A DNA stretch of 64,000 nucleotides from Lagopus muta (taxonomy: Eukaryota; Chordata; Aves; Galliformes; Phasianidae), in assembly GCF_023343835.1 (NCBI RefSeq), contig NC_064447.1, forward strand, positions 6,216,001-6,280,000, in the 5' to 3' direction. The translations under genes were made by a program, and so were the position numbers. How positions within the stretch are numbered: position 1 is the stretch's first letter; the number at the start of each line of letters is the position of its first letter. Below the pieces are notes generated by a model, which was given only the letters and a program-made list of their open reading frames with translations, was not told the origin of the DNA and did not search any database. Below, in pieces: positions 1 through 18,700 of the stretch.

Positions 1-30
1 ACAAGCTTTTCACACGCTTTCTGCTTGTCA

Positions 31-5260
<5,230 letters not shown>

Positions 5261-5768
5261 GCCGCGGTTGCGGGGTGTGGCAGTCGCCGGCGCCCGGAGG
5301 TGTCAGAGGGAGAAGGATCCCGCCGGAACCGGGCGCGGCCCGCTCAGGGCTGAGGCGCGGCGGAGCCTCGTCGCCCGCGCTGAGGTGCGCGGCGGCGCCT
5401 GCGGGCGGGCGGCTCGGGCTGAGATGGCGCGGGGCCGGGGGCTCCTCCGCTCGCACGGCCGCCCCCTCAGGGAACGGGGCCGCCCCGCAGCCCGGCCGAG
5501 CGGCGGAGAGCTGCGGCTGCACCGCGAGCCTGGCGTAGGGATTCCCGTCCTGTAGTTAAAGGTGTTTCAGCCTGCTTTTGTTGAAGCTGCAGGATGGTTG
5601 TAAGGCGGCAGCACGGAGAAAGGCTTCCGAATATGGATAGGGGAACAGAAGTGTGCTCAGAACGACCGAGAAACGGGTCGATCGGGTGGGTACGAAGTGA
5701 AGGATCGAGGGACAGCTTTACTGATGTTACATAAGCCTGCACTTAACATCTTACCTGTCTTCTGTAAA

Positions 5769-6195
5769 ATAGAATCACAGAATCACAGAATGGCCAGGGT
5801 TGGAAGGGACCTCAAGGACCATGAATCTCCAACCCCCCTGCCACATGCAGGGCCACCAACCTCCACATTCAATACTAGACCAGGCTGCCCAGGACCCCAT
5901 CCATGCCCAGCCTTGAACACCTCCAGGGATGGACGGGGCATCCACAACCTCTCTGGGCAGCTGTTCCAGCACCTCACCACTCTCTGTAAAGAATTTCCCC
6001 CTGACATCCAACCTAAATCTCCTCTCCCTCAACTTCAAACCATTTCCCCTTGTCCTGCTGTTATCTCCCCTTTCAGAGAGTCGATTCCCCTCCTGTTTGT
6101 AGGCTCCCTTTAGGTACTGAAAGGCTGCAATGAAGTCACCCTGCAGTCTTCTTTTCTCCAGGCTGAACAAGCCCAGCTCCCTCAGCCTCAGGTAC
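5769..6195 (-). mobile_element. CR1 LINE 3' fragment, minus orientation
   Basis: Begins with agaatcacagaatcacagaa (reverse of the CR1 tail), then ggttggaagggacc, accaggctgcccagg, ctctgtaaagaatttcccc and ctccaggctgaacaagccc. Over 400 bp and fairly well preserved, so relatively young. It lies about 500 bp upstream of the TVP23A start. Confidence 0.95.
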
Positions 6196-6409
6196 AATTA
6201 TTAAATAATTTTACGTGTGCCTGAAGTTTACATACATAATTAACATACCAACAGGCACTGTGGTTTATGAGAAATGCATTGCAAACAACTTAAACAGAGC
6301 TGGCTTCTAATTTAGAAGCAGCTCCAGAACTGCGGTAGTGAAGGTCTTGCCTCTCTGTCTGACAGCTTGGTTACCTAAGCTTCTGTATCAGCTCTTCTTT
6401 CGTGTCACA

Positions 6410-6480
6410 CAGAATCACAGAATTGTTGGGGTTGGAAGGGACCTTTAAGGATGGAGTCCAACCACCTGCAGCGTTGTGCC
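6410..6480 (-). mobile_element. Short CR1 tail, minus orientation
   Basis: agaatcacagaattgttggg followed by gttggaagggacc and gagtccaaccacctgca, the extreme 3' end of a CR1 copy. Confidence 0.8.
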
Positions 6481-7724
6481 AGCAAGCTGGATTGTTTGAA
6501 TTTAGTGACTTGATAATACTGCTCTATTGTCTGAGTCACTGAATTTTTATTCCGAGGTCAAAGAAAATACCACATGCTGTGTTCCTTGTCAGGAAAGACA
6601 ATACTTCCGTGGGAGAGGTGAGGATTAGTCAGTTACATTAGGTATCTGATTTAGTACTCTGCTACTGCTATTTGACTTCAGTAGTAGCATCGGAATGATA
6701 CTCTGGAAACAAGAAAAAGAACACATGGTTTGGTTTGTTCTTTTTGTTTTAAAATGGATAAATGGTTCTTTACTTTTCCCTCTCTCCAGTTCTTGTGCCA
6801 GCAATTCACTGCAGGGATTGTCTGCTTTCCTGACAAACTCTGTTCGATAATCCCACAGATGACTGTCATTATACCATGCAAGTGATTTTATTGATATTCT
6901 TTTTAAAGGTCTGTCAAAATATGTTCTGATTATTGAAGGTACTTTATGGGTTATCATCTTCTTTTAAAATAACTTAGAAGCTAGAAAGAATCCTTGGTCA
7001 CTAGAGGAATCATTGGACAAATGACTTCCTCAGCTTTAGAAGTGGTCTGCAGTTTACTGTTGTAAAGGAATTAATTTGGGGATTATTAGAAAAACATTCT
7101 TTGTTAAACATTTCTGGTGTTTTCTAGGATTTCATAAGACTACCAATTTTGCAGTAATTTTAAGTACAAATTATTTCAATTCTGGAAAGATCAGCAATAC
7201 AGTAAAGATAGCAAATCTTCAAATGCTGCTTCAATGGCAAGTTGAAGACGTGGTTACACTGAATTAAGAATTGTGGTTTGGTTTTGAGGGAAGACTGGTT
7301 TGTGAACAGTACAACCTTGGCCACTTATGAAATAGATTAAGATTTCATCTAATTGCTAAGATTTATAGCATGAAGTGGTATGCTATACCACTTTGCGGGT
7401 ACAACTTGCTACAGGTACAATCACTTGCTGCTGTGAATTTGCCATTGCTCAATGAGCAGTTCTCACCAAGACCAAATAGAGGCCTTCCTATCCTAGTCCT
7501 GTAGGATTCTCCTGAAAAGACATGCTGGAGGAAAGGAAGGCATAGTTGGGTGAGGGGTGGAAAACAGGACCAGCCGAAGGTCTGGTAGTGGTTTTCTGCC
7601 TAGTCATCTTGTTTACCCTCTTGGTGCATGGCCTGTGGCAATTGTGTTGCTGGGAAAACTGATAAACCTGACTCTGCCCCTCCTGATCATGGCCTAAACT
7701 AATATCAAAAGCCTGACCTAGCAA

Positions 7725-8400
7725 TTTCTGTCGGGACATCGTGCCACTCTGTTGTCATTTCGTGTCAAGGTGGTGCTGTGCCAAGACAAAAACATGTTAC
7801 AGCACTCACAGATGTGCTTCCATGGCTCTAGGCTTAAGTAAAAGAAGTATAACCAACTCCTGCAGGACCCAGGGGAGGCCTTCTCATACAGCAGAAGCAG
7901 CATGCACTCCTGACATTAAGTAACAATATCGGCAGAGACCACATGCTAGCAGGATACAAAATAGTGCAGGGACCACTTTTGAGTGGAATCCCCCCTCAGC
8001 TGCACTGAGACCCCCACACCGTGCACACCAACGTCTGCACTGACCATGGAACGTCAGACTGTATTACCCTTCCTAACAGTCCCTCTCCTTTAGCACGGTA
8101 TTTGTTGTATGTTTGGAATTGCTATCTGTTGAGCATTTGCCAACTGAGATTGTAATTGCTTAAGGACATTGTATAAAACAAATGTATAGTTAACTGCCTG
8201 ACTTGTAGTGAGTGAAGTGTGTTAACTGAGCTGTGTGACACCGCTGACCATCAGGCAGGGAACAGAACGGAGCACAACAGAAAATCTGCGCGACACCGCT
8301 GACCACGGTGTGCAGTGTGGACCTGGTATAGATCTCTCTTGTTCTTTAAGGTCTGTTCACATCCAGTAAATAGAACCTGCTCTAAGGGTAAGGTGGTGCT
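7725..8400 (+). mobile_element. Possible degenerate LTR-like segment
   Basis: Weak call. The composition differs from the flanks, there is a TATA-like ttgtataaaac at about 8171 and, downstream, two copies of gacaccgctgacca (near 8238 and 8291) 53 bp apart, followed by a pyrimidine-rich stretch. This resembles the U3-R-U5 layout of an avian retroviral LTR, but I see no clear TG...CA ends or target duplication and cannot name a family. Confidence 0.3.
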
Positions 8401-11400
8401 TTGTTGACTTGGCTAACTGAAGTCAGCTGGTTTCTCGTAATGCTTTGGAGTAGTGCCTGGAATCTATGCTGGCATAGAGACTTGCCCTTTAAACTGCATA
8501 AGGATATTTTGAATAACTCTATAGTAGTAATTGTGCCCTAAGTATCTCAGTTACAGCTTAATATTCAGAGGAACCGAATGCTTGAAGATATTGTTGAAGA
8601 ATGACTTTTGCCTCACTTGTATTAAATACACAGATGCAGTTTGATGGGGGATCGGTAAAATGCTTACATTTTGAGGAGATAGATTGGCCAAATTACAGAA
8701 TTTATTGAATAGATAAATTTCTATTATTCATAGCTCTGCTTAGATCTCTGACGTGCTTGCTGGACAGATCTTCAACCACAGCTTTCAATGGCAAAGTCTA
8801 CTTCATCTTTTGTTGTAGACGCTGTGGTTAAGTGGCTTTTGCTATGTTTGCTTGAGTTTGTTCTTATTTATTCCAAATTTGTAGCTTTGAAGGGAGAAAT
8901 AATCTTTCTCAGGAAAAAGAAGAATACAGAAAAAAAAAAACATTAAAAAAGAGAAGTGAAAAAGAGTTCCTAATCTGGTTACACAGTGAAGAGGGAAACC
9001 TCTATTTACAATTCTTAATTTGTTTGACATGCAGATTTCTGTGAAGCAGACCAGTGCTGCAGTGTTTCTGTTCAATAATATCTTTTCTTAATTTGTTAAT
9101 CTTTGTCTGGTTCATTGGATAGCTTCAGCTCCTTAAAAATCCTTGAACTCAATCACAGAGAACTTGACAAGGTGTCAGAGAAATTCATGCTGTTTCTATA
9201 AGCCTGCATCACACCCAGAGGTGAAAGCATTCAGGATTGTTCAATCCTTTACATAAGCCACAGAAATATTGCTTTGAAGCAAAGTCCAGCACACTGACTT
9301 GCACATTCTTTTACACTGAATTACACTGAATGCTACTGGAGATGTCTTGCCCTACATGCTGCACACAGCTCAGCCTCTCCTGGTGATAGGGGCCCAACAT
9401 GCTTTGGCAAAAACAAAAGCATGGTGCATGTCTGTCTGTTAACAGTGGCCTATGAGCCACTCCTTCTCAATGGAGTCTGTGCTCAGGAAGAGGCTACAAT
9501 TTCCTCTGCTGCCTCAGAGATGCTGTAGTTCAGCCTCCTGGCTTAGGAGAGAAGGAAGCTTGAGGATGCCTTTGCTGTTCCCATGAAAGCACTTCTGCCT
9601 GATCCCCAGGCTGGAGGCTGAAGCATCTGTTTCTCTCATGGATGGGCCCCAGTTCATGATCCACAGATTTATTTTTTTAAACCAGAATCTGTAAATAATC
9701 ACCAAATAAAAGTACTGAAATACATCTTAGAAGAAGGGCAATACCCAGCCCTGCTTGTTTCTCAGAAGGCATTAACTTCTGTTTTCACCCTTTGGGCAGC
9801 ATAGAATAGATTCAAAAAAAGGGTTTGAGAGCTCCATGTCCCTCTCAGCCAAGCAGCCCTGAGGTCACATTGCAGAGCTGTAGAAACATGAATCTGAAGC
9901 TCCTGAAGAAGAAAACTTCATCTGATCATCAGATTCACTGGCTGCTGTTACAAGAAAATGAGTACAGCTACTGAAATGAAAATAGCATTAAGGGCTTGTT
10001 TTTACAAGTGGCTAAAGATAGAGCTACTGTGACTGATGTGTATTTTCGTGTCTTTTGTGTCTAAAATCTGCTAGCTGACAAAAATCAGAAATGCTGCAGG
10101 GAAGCCCCTAAAATACATGATTTTACCAACTGTCAGTGGAGTGGTTTTGCCCAGTTTTCTCATCTCCATCATTGTGAAACTTGAACTGTGGTTTTGAACT
10201 TATGCTTTTCCTTGTTGGTGTAGGTTTGAACTTGTTTTCTGTTTCCTATTCTTGCTCTCTTGTATTTCAGTGTAAAGAGAAATTACAGTTTTTGTCACCT
10301 GCTCAATGCTGCAGTGTATGGGGCTCATTAAGTGAAGTCCAAGTGATGGTGACAGAAAGAGTATTAATTCCTTTTTTCTTCTGTTTCTTCAATTTCTGTA
10401 ATTGCTCACAGCTATAGAAGACAAAATAAGATAATAATTTAGATAACATTTCTGTAACAAGATCAGTACTGTTGTGTGCCACTTATCCCAAAACTATTGG
10501 CAAGAGATTTGCGTGACAGTTACATGACACTTGCAAACTGGTGGAAACAGTTAACAGCTAACAGTTAACAGGATAACAGCTCCTTCCTGTCTCTTCCTCA
10601 GTCCACAGGCCAGGAGGCAATTGGATGCTGCCACAGGTCCTGGTGCTCACAGTGAGCTTGCAGAGCATGCAGCTGCAGCCAGCTGCCACTGAAGATGCTT
10701 TGCACTCCATGGCATGCTGACAAAATACCTTGTCCCTAAGGTGTTACTTTTCCTGCATGTGACAGATGTTATCTTCTTTTCCTAGGACAAGTAAGAAAGG
10801 CACATCTGTATTTACAGCGATGGTTTTCCTACCCTCAGAAGCATCACGATTTCTTCCTTGTTAGCCATCTTGGCTATGCTGCTCCTGTGGAAATTTTTCT
10901 TGAAAGTCTGCTGAAATTTCTTACCTTCTCTCTATCTCTTCTCTTTCAGGTAAGAACATCAATGGGACTTGCACAGCTACTGTTAATTATAACCTGCAAT
11001 GGTGATGCTGCAGTGGAAAACAAGATAGATAGACCTTCAACATCTTCCAAAGAATGAGAACAAGTTATCTTAGGAATGTTACCCACATGTAACTGTTCCT
11101 AAATGCAAGTGTGAAAAGCTACACTTCCCCTTCTAGAGCTGCCATATGTGGACAGGACTGGTTATCCAAGAGGTGAGGTTATAGGGCTGTGAATAAACAT
11201 CAGACAGCTTTTAAAACAAAGCATCTCTGAAAGAGGATACCTAAGGATGAAAGACTTTGCTTGGGTGAACTACAAATTAAGGAGTAGGTGGGCAGTTTTT
11301 CTGTAAACTAGAGTAAGTCGTGTAATGTAGCTAAAATGATTTTCTCTAGGAAGTATTCCCTTCCGATACAACTTACTGGAACTCTACAAGTGAGCAGTCT

Positions 11401-12117
11401 TTTAAGGATCAAAGACTGATGATCCCTTTAGGACATCCTCACATTTCACTTTCCCAGTCACTTGTTTGAGGACATGGAGAAGTACACGAGAAGTGATAGA
11501 GCCGCTCTGCAGTCAGCTCTGGAGCTCCTCTCAGGCAGAACAGATCACTTGGAACAGGCACTGAATCTGCTGACGTTTAGGTCATTGAGGTAGTAAAAGT
11601 AACCAGTAAAAGTTACCAGTAAGAATTTTGTGGTAGGATAACAACATGCTTATAAAGGATTAGTACTTGTTCTGAACACCAGCAAATTTTTGTTAATTTA
11701 GTTTTCAGTTGTTATTTCACAGATATTTGCAGTCTATTCTTTGCACTTGCTAGACTGGAAGTATCCCATCTTCTGAGTTCCTAACCTCAGACCTCAGCTT
11801 AGAGAATTATATTCTGGGGAGGCAATCAGCATGACCAGCTCCATACAGTATCTTATCTGCAGTGTGTCTAGTATGGTACTGCAGCCCATCATAGTGTCTG
11901 GGAAGCAATATGGTAGGTGCTAGAGCTGTCAGGATGGAGGGATGCTGAAGAACTTCTGCACATCAGTAGAAGTTCAGTTGGTTTCTGAGGTGAAATTAGG
12001 GATGTAGGGAAAAGATTTGATCAGATATGTTTTATAAATAACCCCTGGGGAAGAATAACTAATTATGTTTAAAACATCTTACACGATATTGCATCTGTAC
12101 TTCCCTACTGGAAGTTT

Positions 12118-12173
12118 TCTTAATAGACATTTATTTTTTTATCTTAATAGACATTTTTTCTTAATAGACATTT
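12118..12173. repeat. Three-copy 15-bp tandem repeat
   Basis: The unit tcttaatagacattt is found at 12118-12132, 12142-12156 and 12159-12173, separated by short T-rich spacers. Confidence 0.9.
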
Positions 12174-15100
12174 AAATTAAGAGCTGTAGACCTTGGAAGA
12201 ATTACTTAGGAAATCCTGTGTGCATGTGCATGATGAAAAATACACTGATGACAAAAGTCACCATTCTAATACACAAAGTAAGTTTCCACAGACCAGATTG
12301 CAAAATGTAGCAAAGTTAAGGGAGATGCCAGCAACTAGAAATTCTTCGAGGGAACATTCTCGAATGCTGATGGAGGTTGCTGCAAAGTCCTGACTGATTT
12401 CTGTGTATACTTGAAATTCCTTTAACATAGTCTGAGCTGTTGTCTCTGGTTTTCCAATCAGCTAGCAACTCTGTCTTCTCTGGCCATAAATTGGATTCAA
12501 TACCAGAATTTTTGTTTGGGATTCCTTTCATCCAGTCTGAATAGCACTGACAGACTGCTGCTTGAGCAATTTTTCATAGCCTGAAAAGTCCATCTAGCAG
12601 TTCTCTTTCCTTTCTGACTGTAGTGATTCAAGCTGTATAGTACAGTGCATCAGCATGTCAGTACTCTGCATCACACATGAATGCGTTTATCAGCACAGCT
12701 TCCCTGCCTAAGAATTCACTTTAAATAACACATAAACTCAAGTAGATAAGTGATGTGACATAGTCAGGGTATCTCTCTTTAAGGATTACAGTGGTAGCCT
12801 TTTCTGAAAGTCCAAAGGAAAAGAAATCCAGAAAGTTCTAAATAGTTACAACGTGAGAAGCAGTGAATAGCAAAAATGTACAGTCTGGCTTAGTTCTCCT
12901 TTTTCATGTGCATTGTTTGTGTTATGATGTGTTTCAAAGAGGAAAGTTAGTTAGAAAGGAGAACTTGTGCTTTTGATTTCTTTCTTGAGAGGAAGTATCA
13001 CTTCTAAGTAAATATCAATCTACACTAATTTTGAAATCCAAATAGCCATAGTAAAATCTTGGCAATTAATTTCACTGTTTTTCCTAGGGGTTGCAGCAGA
13101 TGGAATGTACCACTGTAGGCCAGCTTTTGGCCTTTGGTACCTGGCACTGCGGTGTGTCATGAGCCTCAGCAGATTTTACCTGTGTCAAGATGGTAAGAGA
13201 ATGTTTTGATTTTACAAATGCAAAAACAGAAACAGAAATAGAAATAATATTTTGCCAAAATAGCAAATTAGCAGTGCTACAAGTTGAGTCAAGTTTTCAA
13301 AGCCTAATGCCACTGTAGTCTCCTTTCCCTCATTTTGCTCATAGCTACAAGATAATCAATTTTAAAGTCAAAGGCAGAGAGTACTTCTAGCATATTATTT
13401 GCTTGATATCTTTTCCTACAGCCCAGCAAAAGCTGGGGACAGCTGTGTAGAAAACATGCTTCCCACCAGATGATGGTCTTGAACATATTTTTGGAAAACA
13501 GGAATCCTGAAAATGTGTTGGAAGAGTAAAACAAGAATGAGTTATAATCCCTATAGTCTAATACCTGTGCAAAGGTAATCCCACTTTTGGTCTGTCTCAA
13601 ATCCAGCATAAGAAGAAAAAAAAAACAATATTGTATTTTATTTTAAAAGCCTATAATCACTTCTTTTGGCTGTGCTTTCCCTGGGTTCCTTTGCAGGAAG
13701 AAACTGATTCAGATGTGAAATATAAAATACCTGCTTTTCTTGTGCTTAAGTGTCAATCCCAATGGTGTATCACAAGCTATTTGTTTACTTGCTTGTCAGC
13801 ATCTGGAGGGAACTATCCCATGGACATGAGTTCTTTCTTTGCCCACAAAAAGCAATCTACCATACAGGCTTTCTTTATCTAACTTTCGCAAAAGATAAGG
13901 TGCTTCAGGTCAAAGATTTGAAGAGACGGGCAGAGAATTACAGTTTATGTTCACTTTCTTCTTTTAATACATGGCTTACTATGTTGCTTGAATCTCCCAC
14001 CAGGAAGAAGACTTCTTAGTCAGAAGTGCTGCCTAGAGACACCTTGAATATGACTGATGATGCCAAAAAAACCTTCTGTAAACCTCCATATCCAAGAAGC
14101 TGAGATTGGGACTGCCTCTCTTCCCCAAGCTGCAGAAAGCACACTGATGTTTGCTGTGAGAGTAAGCAGTTCCCAGCTTTCTGGAGGGCAGACCTTCAGC
14201 ATATGCTCTTCTGCTCCTCAGGATGGTAATGTACAAGTGTAGACATCTGATTCAGTACAGGTCTGTGTTGATAGAAGATTTTTTTCTCTGCTACTCTGAG
14301 TGAGTAGGACCGTATTCCTGCTCGTACTTCAACAAATGTTCTCTCTTCTGTTTTGAGTCAGTGTAGGCAGCAACTTTAATAGTTAATACTTTTAAAAAAA
14401 CATTCCTTATACATTTTTTAACTGAAACATGAATGTGCCTGAAAAATCTAAGGGGTCTACTTTCCCATGAGGAAAATAAATTGCAGATTATATACCTACA
14501 GTTTGAACTTGTTACCCACCTGCACTACAAGCCAAATTGTACTGCCATATAATATTTGCTTGTTTTTCCTATCTTTTCCATCTATTTCATGTTACTGAGC
14601 ATAAACATTAACATCCAGAAGAAGCATAAAATCATTTTTCTTCTACAAAGATTTTAGATCTTAACCAGAATTGACAGTTATGTACTTATAACTTTTATAA
14701 TCATTTAGCAAGTTCATCTCAGTGCAAGGTTTCTAGCTAGGTTGAATTACTGATCCAACTTCATACGTGTCTGATGAAAAGAAATGATGGCAGTGTTCAA
14801 GGAAGTGAAACCTCTGAGCAAATAACGAAAAAAATATTTGGGCATTTGAATCCTTATCCCATAGTTGGCCTACATTCTTGTTTAGCAGTCACACAGTAAA
14901 CTGGATGTTAAAGATTCTACCTATAAGCCTTGAAAGAGCCCTAGAAATTTTGCTCCTGTTTTTATTTTAAAGCTGTACATTTTGCTATAGCAATCAGATA
15001 CTTAAAAACATAGAAGAAAAAAATAGCATAAAGAGAATTGTCAGTAATAGGTAATTGTTTATTTACCCACTGCCATCTTTATAACTTCTTTTACGTGTAT

Positions 15101-15214
15101 TTTCAAATATAAACAATACCTAAACATAAGCTGCTGCAACAGGTCACATAGATCAGTAAATAAAAACTTCTAAATAAAGTTAAGGAAAATGAATCAGATT
15201 TAAGAAGCAGCTAT

Positions 15215-15720
15215 TCTGGGCTGCACTAAGTCAAGTATTGCCAGCAGGTGGAGGGAGGTGATCCTGCTCCTCTGCTTGGCATTGGTGAGGCAGCACCTGG
15301 AGTGCTATGTCCAGTAGGGCCCTCCAGTACAGGAGAGACCAGGACATAACTTGAAAGAATCCCAACGTAAGGCCATAAAGATGATGAAGGGTTGGAGCTG
15401 AGAGAGCCAGGGCTGTTCAGCCTGGAGACTTGTCAGTGTCTGTAGATACCTGAATGGAGGGGGTGCTCCAGGGTTTGCCCAGTGCCTCTTGTCCTGGCAC
15501 TGAGTGCCACTGAAAACAGCCTGGGCTTTCTACCTGGTTCTCGTTTGGCTTTTCTGAAAGTATTCACAACCTAATCTCTAATTCTGCATTGGAAGCTCCA
15601 AGTTTTAATCTATCCCTCACGTGAGGATGTGTTCTGTGTTAGAGCTTTTGGTACTGCTCTGATTTAGCAGTGACCTTGGTGGGCCCACTGGTGTGGCCAC
15701 ACTCCAACTCTACTGGAAGA
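15215..15720 (+). mobile_element. Old CR1 LINE fragment
   Basis: Recognisable CR1 blocks: ggtggagggaggtgatcctg, gaggcagcacctggag, ggccataaagatgatgaagg and gttcagcctggagac. The 3' part after about 15520 is heavily diverged, with only faint similarity to the usual tail. Confidence 0.8.
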
Positions 15721-18700
15721 CAAAGATATTGCTATAGTAATCCTCTTCAGTGAGACAAACGTTTTTGATATGTTTTTTCAAGTGACCATGTTGCTGATTT
15801 GGTGAACTGTCTTTTAATAATGCTTGTAAGAGTTGTGTTGTTTGGTCATTTTGTATTTGTTCTTGGAAGTGTTATTTAAAGGCTAACTCAAATGAGGAAA
15901 TACCTCTGCTATTGCAGGCCAAAGTCTCTCAACTTTTTTTTTCACTTCATCTTTTTGATGCTGACTGAGTGAATCTTTTATTTTAGATAAAGTTCACATT
16001 TTGCTCAAACCTCCTTTAAGCATCTTCAGTTGCAGGTATAAATCTTTTTAAGGAGATCCTACCTGGAGTAAGAAAGATTATCTTGGGTGCTACGGCTTCT
16101 GATGTCCATGCATCGCTTAACCTCATGCTGAAGGAAGATGTGATAGCCAAGTAGAACCACCAGGCCTTGCTCCATGAAAAAGACAGAGAGGACCTACCTA
16201 GGAAGATATGACTGACATTTATGGAAAAATGGGATCTGTATTTGAACACTTTGTTTCCCCAGTACTGTTTAAACTCTGTGGCAATAAACCTCAAAATATG
16301 AAAGATAGCAAAGCCAACAGGGACCAAGTACTTATCTGGTAAATCAGATTTTTCTTTTTGTATTGTTAAAGATTTACTTTTGTTTATTGCATTGTAACAG
16401 TGCAAAGTGCATCAGTGGGGGGCAGGCAAGGAAGAGAAGAGAGCAGAATGTAGTCCAAGAGCAGCTACAAACAGATCCACCCATTCAGGTTAGCTCTCCA
16501 ATAGTCATTTATATAGTCAGTCCATAATAATACTTAATCTTTGATATTTCTGCAGAACAAGAAATGTAAAGTAGATCAAGGACTACAGTAAAGTCAGTTT
16601 TTGTCTACTGACATCTCAACCATTGATAATCTGAGCAGCATTTGTTCACAACCCATTCTGACAACTCATGGTGAGAATATCACTCACCTTTTTCAAGCAT
16701 GTGTGGGAAGAACATTTTCTGTTGTAAATTCCAGCTGCCTATAAGCACAAAAATTACAATATCTGTAGCAGACTGCTGCATATTTAATGAGAGGAAGTAC
16801 TTAATGACTTAAGAAGCTGGATTCAAGAACTGTGAGGTTCTTAGTGGGCAGAAGGAGAGATAAAAATGTGAAGTCTTTAAAACTGTGAGGTTGTAAACTC
16901 ACTTAACTTTTAAGTCTTATCCATCAGGAGATTAATGTTGTATATAATGGAAAACAGAAGTAGTGTTGGGACAATCCTAACATGGCCCATCCTATGTGAA
17001 ACAGAACTTCAGCTTAGTTATATTATTCAGAATGAATTTTAGAAAACAATTCTAAAAGGATAATGAAAGAATAATTAGTAGAATATGCAGATAGTCCTGT
17101 AAACCTGATGGAAGAAAGTTGGGCTGCAGCACAGGGCTGTGTGTTTTTCCTCTCCTATAACACAGTATTGGGCATCACTTCTAAGGGCATTTCTGAGAAT
17201 ACAAGAAGAAATGCTAATGAAAAAAATAGATAGTTCATTAGTGGAAAAATACTGAACTGGAAGATCTTAGTGCTGTTCTTACACTCAAATTAATGCCAAG
17301 AAGTCATATTTATAGAATATCATGGCAGGTAGCCTGGGGTTACATAAGCTGGGACCGTATAGAGTCTGCTTTTAATTAAATCCCTGAAATGCTTGTAAAC
17401 ACATCCATTGCTTCTCATTTTTGTAATACTCATGCCTAAAATCTGCATTCAAAGATCATGATCCTGTAATGCCTGGCTCTGCGTCTCTGTCACAAAACTT
17501 GGATTAATTTGAGACATGACAGAAGGAAACCAAAGTATATCAGAATAAGCACTAGTCTTCATCCATCACATGTTCAACTATTGCCACTATTCTCTAGATT
17601 TTGTAATTAGGAGCAGAGCTTAAAGCAGTAGCTTCAAAGATATACGTTCATCAGGAAATGACTCAAACTATTAGATTAAACTTCCTTTGAAGCAAATTTT
17701 TTTTCTAAGTTTCTTTTTCAAATCTGTTCATTTTCAGATCTATGTTCAATGACTTTTACTTAGCAAAGACAACACAGGTCAGGAACAGACAGATACCAGC
17801 AGGTCCTGAATAAGGATCTCTAAAATATCTGGTTGAGAAAGCCTCAGATTTCCTCCACTTGTAAAGTGCATCATTTACATCAATTTTGCAGTGCTTCCAA
17901 CATCCATTGGTACGTTCTGCTTGTTCCTTTTGCTGTAGGGCAGCTTATCTTCATTTTGAATCAGCAAAAACTGAAGCACAGAAGCAGGTGCTCTCCTAGG
18001 GAGTTTAGGCACTTCTCAGCTGTCTCACAGCCTCCTGTCTTCTTTACACTCTGTCTCTAAGACCATCATTAGAGATTAGTCCACTAGATGAACTACTACT
18101 CTGATTTGTTCCAGCAATTCTTTTCTGCTGTTTCTAAGCAGCTATGGCTGTTGTGCACAAAGTGGGCAACTTTTTTTACTGTAGTTATATGAATTGGAAT
18201 TACAGTAAACAGCCAAACTCCTTTGTTCTCCAAATTTTCATTCTTGAGGTACATTGATTACACCAGGGGATTACAGCCACAGAAACTGATGAAGTTTGCC
18301 TATAGAACTGATAAAGGAGCTTGAGATTTGTGGGGTTGTTCTGCATGTTGCAAGATTAACAATAATCCTTTTGACTGTTTGTAGGAGATCTCCTTGCAAT
18401 GACTGTATTACAATCATTATCTGTTCTAGGTTAACATGTTCCCCCAGAACCTGGTGGAAGTGGAGCTAAAGGAAAAAGGCTTACACAGATCAGCAGCTGC
18501 TTTGCTTATAGGACCTGCTGCTGCCTTGTGAGGAAGCCAACTGTTACCAAGCAGCTGACCAAAAGCTTGCAAGTCCTGGATACCACTGACTTGATCAAAT
18601 CTCACTGCTTTCCTTCCCCCTTCAAACTCTGGAACTGTGTTATAAGCTATCACTTACAAGAAGCATTTGCTCACTTGAGGATAAGTTCTTTTTCAGCAAT

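Noticed and set aside
5769-6197. 138- and 140-codon frames on both strands
   Set aside because: They are entirely inside a CR1 3' fragment, which is non-coding UTR-like sequence of the element.
15618-15623. CACGTG E-box as a candidate CIITA promoter IV element
   Set aside because: It sits in or next to a degraded CR1, with no convincing GAS and IRF sites at the expected spacing.
16016-16405. 129-codon minus-strand open frame as a gene
   Set aside because: No conserved motif or splice support; the plus-strand reading looks more protein-like and is itself broken.
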